From: Elusimicrobiota bacterium
GTDB lineage: Bacteria > Elusimicrobiota > Elusimicrobia > UBA1565 > UBA9628
Assembly: GCA_016218545.1 (NCBI GenBank)
Contig: JACRDQ010000030.1
Coordinates: forward strand, 124,001 to 188,000
Direction: 5' to 3'
DNA: 64,000 nucleotides
In this document: positions 7,442 to 16,562 of the stretch, piece after piece
How the letters are laid out: every line of letters starts with the position of its first letter
Position numbering within the stretch: position 1 is the stretch's first letter
The notes under the pieces: generated by a model
What the model saw: only the letters and a program-made list of their open reading frames with translations
What the model was told of the DNA's origin: nothing
The model's database searches: none
Translations under genes and position numbers: made by a program

Positions 7442-8119
7442 TTAGAAGAGCCCGACAGCGAGTCCCGCGAGGAACAGCACCGGAGTGGCGTCCGCCTTGA
7501 TGCCTTCTCGGTCGCGGGCAGGAGGCCCCATCCAGGTGGCGGGCGTCCAGTCCCTGTCGACGGAGAAGTGCGTGGTACGCGCCTCGGTGAGAAGGGCCAG
7601 CCGCGGTCCCAGCTGGTATTGCAGGCCGAGGCGGGCGTCGAAGGTCCAGGTGGTGTAGTCTCCTTCGAGCGTGGATATGGCGACCGGGAGGCCGGGTCTG
7701 AAGTCGGCGCGGGCCCGCAATAGGTAGAGGCTCGCTCCGATGCCTGCATATGGGAACAGGCCCGGCTCCTCCCTGTTCCAGACAGGCCGGAGCAGGATGA
7801 TTCCGCTGAAAGCGGCGGCATCCACGGCCCCTCCGCGCACGGGCAGGTGCAGGTAGGACCCCTCGAACGCCACGCCTAACGGGCTGTGCCGCGCCCAGGC
7901 GAAAGACCGCAGGGCGGCTGAAGAGCCGGTCCCGAAAGGCCGCGTATCGCGCACCTCGGGGCTCGTGGCGGTCTGCCTGGTGAAGGCGGAGATGTCCCCT
8001 GAGACCGGGCCCGCGCCTCCGAGGATGGAGAGGAAGGGCCCTCCTTGGGACTGCTCCTCTGCCCGCGCCGCAGCCGGGGACAGCATGAGCGCTGCCAGGA
8101 GGATATGTCCGAAGTTCAT
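7442..8119 (-). CDS. putative outer-membrane beta-barrel protein
   Basis: A 225-aa protein with a signal peptide (about 1-20) and alternating hydrophobic/polar strands ending in GLAVGLF, a C-terminal Phe typical of barrels folded by BamA. Repeated strand-like stretches such as LFPYAGIGASLYLL and FDARLGLQYQLG suggest a small 8-10-strand barrel of the OmpA/OmpW type. Its ATG overlaps the stop of the upstream membrane glycosyltransferase (ATGA). It is convergent with the HEAT gene, separated by a 16-nt gap containing a T-rich stretch. Function unknown. Confidence 0.72.
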   Translation of the reverse strand: MNFGHILLAALMLSPAAARAEEQSQGGPFLSILGGAGPVSGDISAFTRQTATSPEVRDTRPFGTGSSAALRSFAWARHSPLGVAFEGSYLHLPVRGGAVDAAAFSGIILLRPVWNREEPGLFPYAGIGASLYLLRARADFRPGLPVAISTLEGDYTTWTFDARLGLQYQLGPRLALLTEARTTHFSVDRDWTPATWMGPPARDREGIKADATPVLFLAGLAVGLF

Positions 8120-9747
8120 GAGGACCCCCCTGCAGTGGATCCGCCCTTTCGCCCTGAGGCCGGCAAAGCTCCAGGAGCGGCTCGGCTGGGCCCGATCTTG
8201 AACACCACCGCGGTCACGCCGGCACAGAGCTGGACTCGGCCTGCTTCGACTGCTGGGAGGCGGCCGGAGGAGGCTGCCAAAGCCACGCCCTGATTGGCTC
8301 GGTTGAGGAACACCGGCAGTTCGGACTCAGGCAAGCCTTCCACAAGGACCAGGACCGAGGCTCCCTTGTCCTTGAGCCGGATGAGAGCCGCTTCCACGGA
8401 CTGCTGGGCGTAGCCGAGGCTCACGAAGCTCAGCCGCAGGCCGGAGGCCGCAGCCAGGCAGGAGAGGTTGTTCGCGTTGAGGTTCCGGTGCTCCAGGCCG
8501 ACTGCCGCGACCGCGTCCGGGCCTCCGGCTGCCGCGGCCGCGGTCACCAGGCCGGCGCGGTCCCAGCCAGGGTCGGAAGACGGAGGCCCGTTCCAACCCA
8601 GGGCGCGTGCGGGCCCGGCAAGGAAGGTCTGGTCGCAGCAGACCCACAGGCCTGCCGCGAGCAGGGCGGCCTGGGCGGCCCGCCGTGCAGCCGGCCGGTC
8701 GAAGGAAAAAGCGGCCCTGGCAGCGAGCAGGCCGATGACCGGCAGGAGGGGGGCCACCAGGCGCGCCTCCTGATTTGCGCTCGCAGCGTAGACGAGGAGG
8801 GGTGCGAGGCCCCAGAGGCAGGCCTTGGCGCCTACGTCGAGCTCCCTGCGGCTGACGAGCGCGGCAAGGCCGCACGCGGCCATGGCCGCGGCTAGGGGCC
8901 ATGAGAGCCCGCTGCTCACCACGGAAGAGGCCCAGGCCAGGCGCGCGGCCAGGGCGCTCGCGTTTCCGTAGTCCTGGGCGAAGTGCCCGAAGCTGGCGCT
9001 CCACACGAACCCGGCCACATAGGGGAAGTTCCAGGCGTACCAGGTCGCGGCCAGGGCAAAGCCGACCAGGAGCGCGGTCTTGGCATGAGGCAGCAGGCGC
9101 TTGCGGCCGCTCCATGCGAAGCCCGCTGCCACGAGCGGGAAGGTCGACTTTGCCAGCAGGCCCAGGCCGAGCAGGACTCCGAGCCGGACCCCCTCCCAGC
9201 GGTCATCCGGCTTGCCGGCTGCGCAGCGCCACGCCCAGAGCCCGAGGAGCGCGCAGAGCAGGGTCTCGACCAGGAAGAGGCGGGAGAGGCCGTAGGAGAA
9301 GGGGATGAGCGCGCAGAGCGCTCCTCCGAGGGCCGCCGCTTCGTTTCTATCGGGATGATCGCTCCACCATGCTGACGCGGCCCGCGACCAGGCCCAGGCA
9401 GCCAGGCCGGCCAGGGGCAGGTTCGCCCACACCGCCACCCGCTCGCCCGTGCCGAAGAGCGCGTAGAGGGGGAACGGGACGAGGGTGATGAGCGGGGCCT
9501 TGGTGTGGAAGGCGTCGGCGTAGGCGCGGGCAAAGGCCAGGGGGCCGGACTTCAGGGCTTGCCAGAGGCGGAAGCTGACCTCGAGGTACCAGGCGTCGTC
9601 CCACGCAGGAGGAGCGGCGTTGTTCGCCAGGTGCCAGGCCGTGGCAGCCAAGCCTGCCAGGCCTGCCAGGACCGAGGCCGCGACCGCCGGGGAAAGCCAT
9701 GGGCCGGCCGGCCCTCCTCCGTCGGCAGCCGGGAGGTCCTTCTGCAT
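8116..9747 (-). CDS. GT39/ArnT-like membrane glycosyltransferase
   Basis: A 543-aa polytopic protein. After a short cytoplasmic start it has about ten hydrophobic helices and an early Asp pair in PAWDDAWYLEV, the position where lipid-linked-sugar-dependent GT-C enzymes (PMT/ArnT family) keep catalytic acidic residues in the first periplasmic loop. The C-terminal 150 residues are a soluble domain. It probably transfers a sugar from a polyprenyl phosphate to an envelope acceptor; donor and acceptor cannot be read. ATG 9747 has TATCAT 6 nt upstream. The barrel gene follows by overlap. Confidence 0.75.
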   Translation of the reverse strand: MQKDLPAADGGGPAGPWLSPAVAASVLAGLAGLAATAWHLANNAAPPAWDDAWYLEVSFRLWQALKSGPLAFARAYADAFHTKAPLITLVPFPLYALFGTGERVAVWANLPLAGLAAWAWSRAASAWWSDHPDRNEAAALGGALCALIPFSYGLSRLFLVETLLCALLGLWAWRCAAGKPDDRWEGVRLGVLLGLGLLAKSTFPLVAAGFAWSGRKRLLPHAKTALLVGFALAATWYAWNFPYVAGFVWSASFGHFAQDYGNASALAARLAWASSVVSSGLSWPLAAAMAACGLAALVSRRELDVGAKACLWGLAPLLVYAASANQEARLVAPLLPVIGLLAARAAFSFDRPAARRAAQAALLAAGLWVCCDQTFLAGPARALGWNGPPSSDPGWDRAGLVTAAAAAGGPDAVAAVGLEHRNLNANNLSCLAAASGLRLSFVSLGYAQQSVEAALIRLKDKGASVLVLVEGLPESELPVFLNRANQGVALAASSGRLPAVEAGRVQLCAGVTAVVFKIGPSRAAPGALPASGRKGGSTAGGSS

Positions 9748-9753
9748 GGCGGG

Positions 9754-9759
9754 ATGATA
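9754..9759 (-). promoter_or_regulatory. -10 element (TGA-TATCAT), leaderless
   Basis: Minus-strand TATCAT, preceded by TGA (extended -10), ends 6 nt before ATG 9747. No -35 box is evident. Confidence 0.5.
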
Positions 9760-9808
9760 TCATTTCCGGGAAGACGGCCGGCTCTCCGCGCTTCTTAGGC
9801 CCGGGACC

Positions 9809-10990
9809 TCAGGGCGCCAGGAGTTTCTCGAGCTGCTCGGGGGTCAGGTCCCCGGGTTCGGGCTCCTCTGCCTTGGTCTCAGGCTTGGGGGAGAGCAGTT
9901 GTTCGAGATGCTCTTCCGACAGCTCCGGGACCGCGAGAGCTCGGCTGGGCGCCGGCAGGGGCGGCCTCTTCTTTTCGACCGCTGCCGCGGCAGGTCGGGC
10001 AGGGGCTTCTCTGCGTGCGACAGGCTTTGCAGGAGCTTCCATCCGAGGCTCGACAACCAGAGAGGGGGGAGGGAGGGCCGGCGCGGCATTCCGGTCCTTG
10101 CGCAGCGGAGCAGAGCCGAGGAGATAGGCCACGCTGCACGCCAGGGCAGTGAGGATGCTGGCTGCGACCGCAAGCGTCCAGGAGGGGGAGGTCGGGCCGG
10201 GCCTTGAGACCGGAGCCGGGACCACGGGCATGGCCGGTGCTGAGGGGAGCGTCCCCGGGCCCAGCCCGGTCTGGAGCCCGAGGATGGCGTCTTTGAGCGC
10301 CCTGATCTCGGAGGAGAGGTCGCTGATGGTGCGGCGCTGGGCCTCTGCCAGGGATTCGGCGCGCTGTTGGTTCGCCAGAGCCTCGTCGAGCTTGCCCCGG
10401 AGTCCGGAGGCCTCGGCCAGGCGGGACTGGAGGATGGCCCAGTTGGCCTTGAATTCAGGGGTCTGGCTCTTCGCCTCCAGTTCCTTCCGGAGGTTCGCAA
10501 GCTCAGCGTCCTTGCCCCTCATCTCCTCTTGCAGGCGCGTGACCGTGGATTCGAGGACTGAGACCTTGTCCCTCAGGTTCCCCTGCCTGATGAGCTCCCT
10601 GAGCGAGAGTTCGGACTGCATGTCGCGGTTGTCGCGCTCGTTGGAGAGGCGGAGTTCGTCTCTCAGGCGGCTGAGCTCAGCGTCCTTGCGGCCCATCTCA
10701 TCTCTGAGCCGCAGCATGTTCGATTCGAGGTCCGGGGTCCTGTGCTGGGGCCGGCCAGGCCCGATGCCGCTGAAGGGGGTTTGGCCGGCCGGCTGGTCGA
10801 TGCCAGGGACGGGCCTGGGAGGCGGAGATAGCTCCGCGACCATCCCGGCAGGCAGCCAATCCCTGATGCGGTCTCCCCTCCGTTCCTCGGCGCAAACCAG
10901 GAGCCCTTCCGAATAGCCGGGCAGGCGCACCAGCTCAGCGGGCTCGTACGGCCCGGCGATCTTGTTGTCAGCGCAGACCCAATACCGCAT
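9809..10990 (-). CDS. GYF-like N-terminus, coiled coil, single-TM protein
   Basis: A 393-aa protein. Residues 1-50 (MRYWVCADNKIAGPYE, then LVCAE and DW) resemble the GYF_2-type display domain. A Pro-rich linker is followed by about 150 residues of charged coiled coil (LRDEMGRKDAELSRLRDEL and similar), one membrane helix (LAVAASILTALACSVAYLLG), and a Pro/Ala/Glu-rich tail with two related ELSEEHLEQLLSP / DLTPEQLEKLLAP motifs. It is probably a membrane-anchored adaptor. ATG 10990 was preferred over the longer upstream frame because the conserved domain begins there and TATACT sits 7 nt upstream. Confidence 0.75.
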   Translation of the reverse strand: MRYWVCADNKIAGPYEPAELVRLPGYSEGLLVCAEERRGDRIRDWLPAGMVAELSPPPRPVPGIDQPAGQTPFSGIGPGRPQHRTPDLESNMLRLRDEMGRKDAELSRLRDELRLSNERDNRDMQSELSLRELIRQGNLRDKVSVLESTVTRLQEEMRGKDAELANLRKELEAKSQTPEFKANWAILQSRLAEASGLRGKLDEALANQQRAESLAEAQRRTISDLSSEIRALKDAILGLQTGLGPGTLPSAPAMPVVPAPVSRPGPTSPSWTLAVAASILTALACSVAYLLGSAPLRKDRNAAPALPPPSLVVEPRMEAPAKPVARREAPARPAAAAVEKKRPPLPAPSRALAVPELSEEHLEQLLSPKPETKAEEPEPGDLTPEQLEKLLAP

Positions 10991-10997
10991 CAGGGCA

Positions 10998-11003
10998 AGT
11001 ATA
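10998..11003 (-). promoter_or_regulatory. -10 element (TATACT), leaderless
   Basis: Minus-strand TATACT ends 7 nt before ATG 10990, too close for a leader with a ribosome site. Confidence 0.5.
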
Positions 11004-11115
11004 GTGGACCCCTGGGGAAAGTCAATGATCAACTTGTTAAGATTCAGGCCTTGACGCGGCCGCCTGTTCTGTCTCCGCCTGACAGCGGAGGGCTTGAAAT
11101 AGCGGGGAATCCAGC

Positions 11116-11184
11116 TACAATATTTACATGTCGCTGGCGCTGTCGACCGGTCTTGAGGAAAGACCGTGCCCATCGCAGGCATAA
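11116..11184 (+). promoter_or_regulatory. promoter and 18-codon leader ORF before the FN3 gene
   Basis: TACAAT (11116-11121) lies 6 nt upstream of ATG 11128. That ATG opens an 18-codon frame ending at TAA 11182-11184, past the GTG start (11166) of the large surface-protein gene, which has its own GAGG site at 11155-11158. The arrangement resembles a leaderless leader peptide coupling into the main gene, as with the stub at 5636. Confidence 0.4.
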
Positions 11185-14100
11185 TCCGCGGTTCAAGCCA
11201 GGGAGCAAGACGGTTCCTTGCTCCTGTATTTTTGTTCGCGGCAGCTTGCCTTTTCGCGGCTCCCCCGGCTCCGGCGGCGACTTTCTCCGGCGACTTCGGC
11301 TCAGCCGGGGGCGTCGCCTATGACGGGGGCGACGTCGACACCGCCAGGGACGTGGTGGTGGACACGTTCTCAGCAGGCGGCCCGTATGTCTACGTCCTGG
11401 GCGAGGGCAATGCCACCTACACCGACTGGGTCATCATCAAGTACGACGGAGTCGGGACCAAGCTCGCCTCTGCCACGGTCCAGGGCCTTGCCGATTGGCA
11501 CGATTATCCGTATGCCGGCGTCCTCGACTCAGCCGGGAACCTATACGTGGCCGGGTGCTTGACCAACGTCGGTCCGCCATACTACTGCGACGCGGTGGTG
11601 CGCAAGTACTCGCCTGACCTGGTCATGCTGGCCAGCGCAGCCTACGATGGGGCATCGTCTGACGTCGACGTTTTCTACGACTTGGCTTGGGACCAGAACG
11701 GCAACCTCATCGCGGTCGGGAACACGGACGAGGCCTCCGAGGGTTCGGCCCTGATCTATCGTTACGACGAGGGGCTGGGCTTCCTGTCCTCGGCCACCTT
11801 CCACGTCGCAGGCTGGTACGACCGCGCCTGGGCCGTGTCCGTGACCACGGGAGGGGACATCTATCTCGCCGGGGAGCGCGCGAACCCGAGCTACGACGTC
11901 CTGACCTTGAAGTTCGACCCCGACCTGGTCTTTCAGACCTCCGCGACCTTCAACGGCCCGGGAAACGCCACGGACCGGGGCTATGGGATCACCCGCGACC
12001 CGTCGGGCAATATCTACGTCGTGGGGTCCGTGGACATGGGCGGCGTCAACCAGGACATGCTCGTGCTCAAATACAGCCCGTCCCTCGTGTTCCTCGCCTC
12101 CGCGACCTATGGAGGAGCCGGGGCCGACTGGGCGGAAGACGCCATCTGGGAGGGCAACGACCTCATCCTGACAGGCGCCGACAATTCCGCGGTCGATTGG
12201 GTCTCCCTGCGCTACAGCACGGGCCTGGCCTTGCAGGCTTCCGTGCCCTATGACGGAGGCGGCTCGGATTACGCCTATGCCGTAGCCCGCGGGACCGGCG
12301 ACTACATCTACGTGGCCGGCCAGTCCAATGTCGCGACCCTGGATTTCCGGGTCAAGCGCTATGTCGTGGGTGATTTCGGGCTGGCCGGGAGCTCGGTCAT
12401 CGCGGGGGCCGGGTTCTCCGGTGTGGGGACTTCCTCCATGACCGCGGCCTGGAACTCCACCTATGCCGCCGGGACGATGTACTATGCCCGGGTCTCGAGC
12501 GGAGCGTTCCCCAATTCCTTTGCCGGGAACGCGAGCTCGGATACGTTCAACCTCGACGCTTGGTTCAGCGGGCTGAGCCCCAACGTGGTCTACTATGTCC
12601 AGGTGGGCACCTCGGCGGGCGGGCCGTTCACTCAACTGGGCTCCACCGCGAGCCTGGCTGCCGTGCCCACCGGGGTGAGCTTCGGCGCGCCGGGCATCAA
12701 CACGATCCCGTTGAGCTGGTCTTCGGCCGGCAACGGCACGGGAGTGACCTATGCGGTCATCTATTCCACGGCCTCCAACCCCAGCGCCCCCGGAGGGGCT
12801 CCGGTGGTGAGCACCGGGAGCTTTTCGACGAGCCTGACCGCGTCGGGTCTGGCCCCGGCCACGACCTTCTACTTCCAGGTCCGCGCCGTCAACAACAACG
12901 GCATCGCCTCATCCTACACGAGCCCGGTGTCCACGGTGACCCTGCCTGTCGGGGTCTTCACGTCATCGGGCTTCAGCGGGCTGGGGACGACGTCCCTGAC
13001 CGCGGCATGGGCGTCGAGCTGGCAGGCCGGGACGTTCTATTATTCGCGGCTCTCGAGCGGAGCGTTCCCCAATTCCTTCGCCGGCAACGCGAGCTCGGAT
13101 ACGGCGGAGCTTTTCGCGGGATTCAGCGGCCTGACTCCGAACGTGACCTACTACGTCGAGGTGGGCACCGGCGCTGCCGGGCCGTTCACGCCGGTGGGGT
13201 CGACCTCGACCCTGGCTGCCCCGCCCAGCGCGCTGACGTTCGGCGCTCCAGGGATCAGCACGATCACCTTGAGCTGGTCTTCGAGCGGCAACGGGCCCGG
13301 AGCGATCTATGAGATCATCTATTCCACGGCCTCCAATCCCAGCTCTCCCAACGGGGCCGTGGTGGTGAGCACCGGAGGTCTTGCGACAAGCTTGATCGCC
13401 ACCGGCCTCGCGTCGTCTACGACCTATTACTTCAAGCTCCGCTCCATCAACAACAACGACATCCCCTCGGGCTACACGAGCGCGGTGTCCACGCCGACCC
13501 TGCCGCCCGGGAGCGTCGGCCCTGCCGGGTTCAGCGGGGTGGGGACATCGTCTTTGACCGTGGCGTGGACCACGACCCACCCCGGCGGGACGATCTACTA
13601 TGCGTGGATCTCGAGCGGAGCGTTCCCGAACTCATTCGCCGGGAACGCGAGCTCGGACACGGCGGAGCTCTTCGCGTGGTTCAGCGGCTTGAGCGCCAAT
13701 GTGACGTACTACGTGGCCGTGGCCACGGTCGCGGCCGGACCCTTCACCTCGGTGGGGTCGACCTCGACCTTGGCCTCCGTGCCCACGGGCGTGACCTTCG
13801 GCGCTCCGGGGAACAACACGGTCCCGGTGAGCTGGTCCGCGGCAGGCAATGGGACCGGCGTGACCTATTGGGTCCGCTATTCCACGGCCGCCGACCCCGG
13901 CGCTCCGGGCGGGGCTGCGGTGGGAAGCTCCGGGACCGCGGCAACGAGCCTGGTCGCGTCGAACCTGGACCCGGCCACGACGTTCTACTTCCAGGTCCGG
14001 GCCATCAACAATAACGGCATCGCTTCTTCCTACGCGAGCCCGCTTTCCACGGTCACCCTGCCTGACGGGGTGCTCGCAAGCGCGGGCTATGGCGGGGTGG

Positions 14101-16562
14101 GGGTGTCGTCCATGACCGTGTCGTGGACCTCGAGCCATCCGGGCGGCACGATGTTCTACGCGCGGATCTCGAGCGGGACGTTCCCCAACTCCTTCGCCGG
14201 GAACGCGAGCTCGGATACGTTCAACTTCAACGCCTGGTTCGGCGGCTTGAGCCCCAACACATCCTACTACACCCAGGTCTCAAGCGCTGCCGGCGGGCCG
14301 TTCACCCAACTCGGCTCGACCTCGACCCTGGCGGCTGCGCCGGCCGGGACCACGGTCCTTTCCGCCTCCTTCACGGAAGCGGTGCTCTCCTGGGGAGCCA
14401 ACGGGAACCCGGCGCTCTCGCCCTACGAGCTCTGGCGGGACTTGGCGGCCGGCTTCCCCTCCCCGGTGATGTCCTCGTACACCGCGACCACGGTCTTGGT
14501 CACCGGGCTCTCTCCGGGCACGACTTATTACTGGAAGGTCAGGGCGGTGAGCCGCCACGGCTGGCCTTCCCTGTTCGATTCGACGGTCACGACCACGACC
14601 TTGCCGATGCCCGCTTCCCCGGCCGCTCCCGGCGCGCCCGGGACCGCCGGGATCTGGATCACCTCGGTCTCCTGGTCCTGGACCGCTTCCTCCGGAGCCG
14701 ACTCCTACCAGGTCCGCGCAGCGTCCTCTCCGGCGGTGGTGATGGCCTCTCCGACCCCTGCTTCGTTCCTGCAGACGGGGCTTGCGCCGAACGCGACCTT
14801 CGGCATCATCGTGGCCGGGGTCAATGCCGCCGGAGTGGGACCGGCGTCGACCTCCGCCGTGGTCAACACGCTGGCGGCCCCGCCGGCCGGGAGCGCGGCC
14901 GCTCCCATCGGCGCCTCGAGCGCCGCCATCTCCTGGCTCATCAACGGCAACCCGAGCGGCACTCCGGCCGAGCTCCAGCGTTCGACGGACAACGCCGGCT
15001 TCACGAGCCTTTCCTCGAACCTCGCGACGAGCTACGTGGACCTCGGCCTGGCGGGATGCACCTCCTATTACTATCGCGTCCGCTTCAGGAACGTCTTGGG
15101 CGCCGCCTCTGCCTTCGACGGCACGGTGTGGTTCAGGACCTGGGCCACCACCGCGGCTCCGGCCGGCGGGCTCACCGCGGATTCCGTGGCCGGCAACCGG
15201 ATCGGACTCACCTGGACCCCTTCGCCCACGGCCGGGGTCACCGGGTACCGCCTCTACCACGACAACGGGACTGGGAGCGTGGATTCCGGGACTCCCCTGG
15301 CGGTGCTGACCTCGACCGAGACGAGCTACACCACCGGCGTCCTGGCGTCGAGCGCCTCCTACGCCTTCGTCCTGCGCGCCAAGCACTCCTGCGGCGTGGA
15401 GGAGCCCACCGGCGTCTGGGCTTCCGCCGGGTCCGTGGGCAGCCTGGCCGAGGTCCGTGCGGCGATCAAGGTCCCGGTGGCGGGCCAGCACGTGGACGGC
15501 GACAGGGTCACCATCCTGGCGGAGCCGGTCTCGGGCGCGGCCGGGCAGATTCAGTCCGTGAGGTTCCAGTACCGCGCCTCGGGCGCGCCAGCCTGGACCG
15601 ACGTCCCTTCAGCCAATCCGACCTACCCCAACCCTGCCATGGTGTCCCCGTTCCTGACCCAGTGGAACGCGGACGCGGCGGCCGCCGGCTCCTACGAGCT
15701 CCGGGCGATCGCCTACAACGCAGGGGGGACCCCGGATCCGGTCCCCGCTGCCGTCACCGTGGTCGTGGACCCCGTGCACCCGGACATCGCGGAGACCATG
15801 GACAGCTCGGGCCAGATCGTGAAGACCCAGGTCGTCAACAGCGCGGTCGCGACCGCGATCACGAGCTCGGGCTCCCAAGCCGACGACCCGGTGGCCAGGA
15901 TCGTGCTCCCTCCCAACGTGGTCACGGATTCGAGCACCACGATCACGACCGTGTGCAACCCGACGATCACGACCGCGGTCCCCTCGGGCCTGACCGCGGT
16001 GGGCTCCGCCGTCAGGATCGAGCTCGGCAGCGGCCAGACCCAGCTCAACGGCGCCGCGGAGATCACCCTGACCTATCCCGACACGGTCTCGGACCCGTCC
16101 AACCTGCAGATCTACACCCTCAACGAGATGACCGGCGCCTGGACCAAGGACTTCGTTTCCGTGGTCAACACGAGCAGCCGCACGATCACGGGCTACACCA
16201 CGCACTTCAGCATCTTCGCCGTGATCGCAGGGGCTCCGGCCATGGCCAACCTTGATTCGGTGCGGGTCTACCCCGTGCCGTGGAAGCCCAACGGCGGCAA
16301 CGCGGATGAAGGCAAGCCGTTCACCGCCGGGGACCCCACGTCGGGCGTCATCTTCGACCGCCTCCCGGTCGCGGTGGGGATCAAGATCTACACCCTGCGC
16401 GGCAGGCTGGTGACGCAGTTCGACACGGCCGCCGGGACCGGGGCCGTGCGCTGGGACGGGACGAACCTGGACGGCCGGGACGCGGCGTCAGGCGGCTATT
16501 TCGCCGTCATCTCCGCCCCGGGCCTCAAGAGCGTGGTCAAGAAGATCGTGATCGTCAGATGA
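11166..16562 (+). CDS. giant FN3-repeat surface protein with FlgD/T9SS-like C-terminus
   Basis: A 1798-aa secreted protein. Signal peptide (about 1-38); a propeller-like region of SBBP-type repeats (about 45-405; repeated D..G.IYLAG, D..GNIYVVG); then fibronectin type III domains to about residue 1430. Between 12411 and 14345 the FN3 pairs form a tandem repeat of exactly 558 bp (186 aa), each copy containing PNSFAGNASSDT. Then come an Ig-like and mixed region and a final domain (about 1690-1798; VYPVPWKP, IYTLRGRLV, WDGTNLDGRDAASGGYF) resembling FlgD-Ig/type A sorting domains used by type IX secretion. The next gene is a PorV-family protein, overlapping by ATGA. An adhesin or surface-structure role is inferred. 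Confidence 0.85.
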   Translation: MPIAGIIRGSSQGARRFLAPVFLFAAACLFAAPPAPAATFSGDFGSAGGVAYDGGDVDTARDVVVDTFSAGGPYVYVLGEGNATYTDWVIIKYDGVGTKLASATVQGLADWHDYPYAGVLDSAGNLYVAGCLTNVGPPYYCDAVVRKYSPDLVMLASAAYDGASSDVDVFYDLAWDQNGNLIAVGNTDEASEGSALIYRYDEGLGFLSSATFHVAGWYDRAWAVSVTTGGDIYLAGERANPSYDVLTLKFDPDLVFQTSATFNGPGNATDRGYGITRDPSGNIYVVGSVDMGGVNQDMLVLKYSPSLVFLASATYGGAGADWAEDAIWEGNDLILTGADNSAVDWVSLRYSTGLALQASVPYDGGGSDYAYAVARGTGDYIYVAGQSNVATLDFRVKRYVVGDFGLAGSSVIAGAGFSGVGTSSMTAAWNSTYAAGTMYYARVSSGAFPNSFAGNASSDTFNLDAWFSGLSPNVVYYVQVGTSAGGPFTQLGSTASLAAVPTGVSFGAPGINTIPLSWSSAGNGTGVTYAVIYSTASNPSAPGGAPVVSTGSFSTSLTASGLAPATTFYFQVRAVNNNGIASSYTSPVSTVTLPVGVFTSSGFSGLGTTSLTAAWASSWQAGTFYYSRLSSGAFPNSFAGNASSDTAELFAGFSGLTPNVTYYVEVGTGAAGPFTPVGSTSTLAAPPSALTFGAPGISTITLSWSSSGNGPGAIYEIIYSTASNPSSPNGAVVVSTGGLATSLIATGLASSTTYYFKLRSINNNDIPSGYTSAVSTPTLPPGSVGPAGFSGVGTSSLTVAWTTTHPGGTIYYAWISSGAFPNSFAGNASSDTAELFAWFSGLSANVTYYVAVATVAAGPFTSVGSTSTLASVPTGVTFGAPGNNTVPVSWSAAGNGTGVTYWVRYSTAADPGAPGGAAVGSSGTAATSLVASNLDPATTFYFQVRAINNNGIASSYASPLSTVTLPDGVLASAGYGGVGVSSMTVSWTSSHPGGTMFYARISSGTFPNSFAGNASSDTFNFNAWFGGLSPNTSYYTQVSSAAGGPFTQLGSTSTLAAAPAGTTVLSASFTEAVLSWGANGNPALSPYELWRDLAAGFPSPVMSSYTATTVLVTGLSPGTTYYWKVRAVSRHGWPSLFDSTVTTTTLPMPASPAAPGAPGTAGIWITSVSWSWTASSGADSYQVRAASSPAVVMASPTPASFLQTGLAPNATFGIIVAGVNAAGVGPASTSAVVNTLAAPPAGSAAAPIGASSAAISWLINGNPSGTPAELQRSTDNAGFTSLSSNLATSYVDLGLAGCTSYYYRVRFRNVLGAASAFDGTVWFRTWATTAAPAGGLTADSVAGNRIGLTWTPSPTAGVTGYRLYHDNGTGSVDSGTPLAVLTSTETSYTTGVLASSASYAFVLRAKHSCGVEEPTGVWASAGSVGSLAEVRAAIKVPVAGQHVDGDRVTILAEPVSGAAGQIQSVRFQYRASGAPAWTDVPSANPTYPNPAMVSPFLTQWNADAAAAGSYELRAIAYNAGGTPDPVPAAVTVVVDPVHPDIAETMDSSGQIVKTQVVNSAVATAITSSGSQADDPVARIVLPPNVVTDSSTTITTVCNPTITTAVPSGLTAVGSAVRIELGSGQTQLNGAAEITLTYPDTVSDPSNLQIYTLNEMTGAWTKDFVSVVNTSSRTITGYTTHFSIFAVIAGAPAMANLDSVRVYPVPWKPNGGNADEGKPFTAGDPTSGVIFDRLPVAVGIKIYTLRGRLVTQFDTAAGTGAVRWDGTNLDGRDAASGGYFAVISAPGLKSVVKKIVIVR
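12411..14345 (+). repeat. 558-bp in-frame tandem repeats (3 full, 1 partial)
   Basis: Units begin at 12411, 12969, 13527 and 14085, exactly 558 bp apart. Each encodes two FN3 domains. The block coding SSGAFPNSFAGNASSDT (SSGTF in the last copy) is nearly invariant at DNA level. The fourth copy diverges after about 14345. The exact period points to recent duplication or gene-conversion homogenisation. Confidence 0.9.

Noticed and set aside
12411..14345. Regular repeats that might be a CRISPR or satellite array
   Set aside because: The period is 558 bp, in frame, and encodes FN3 domains; no short repeat-spacer structure.
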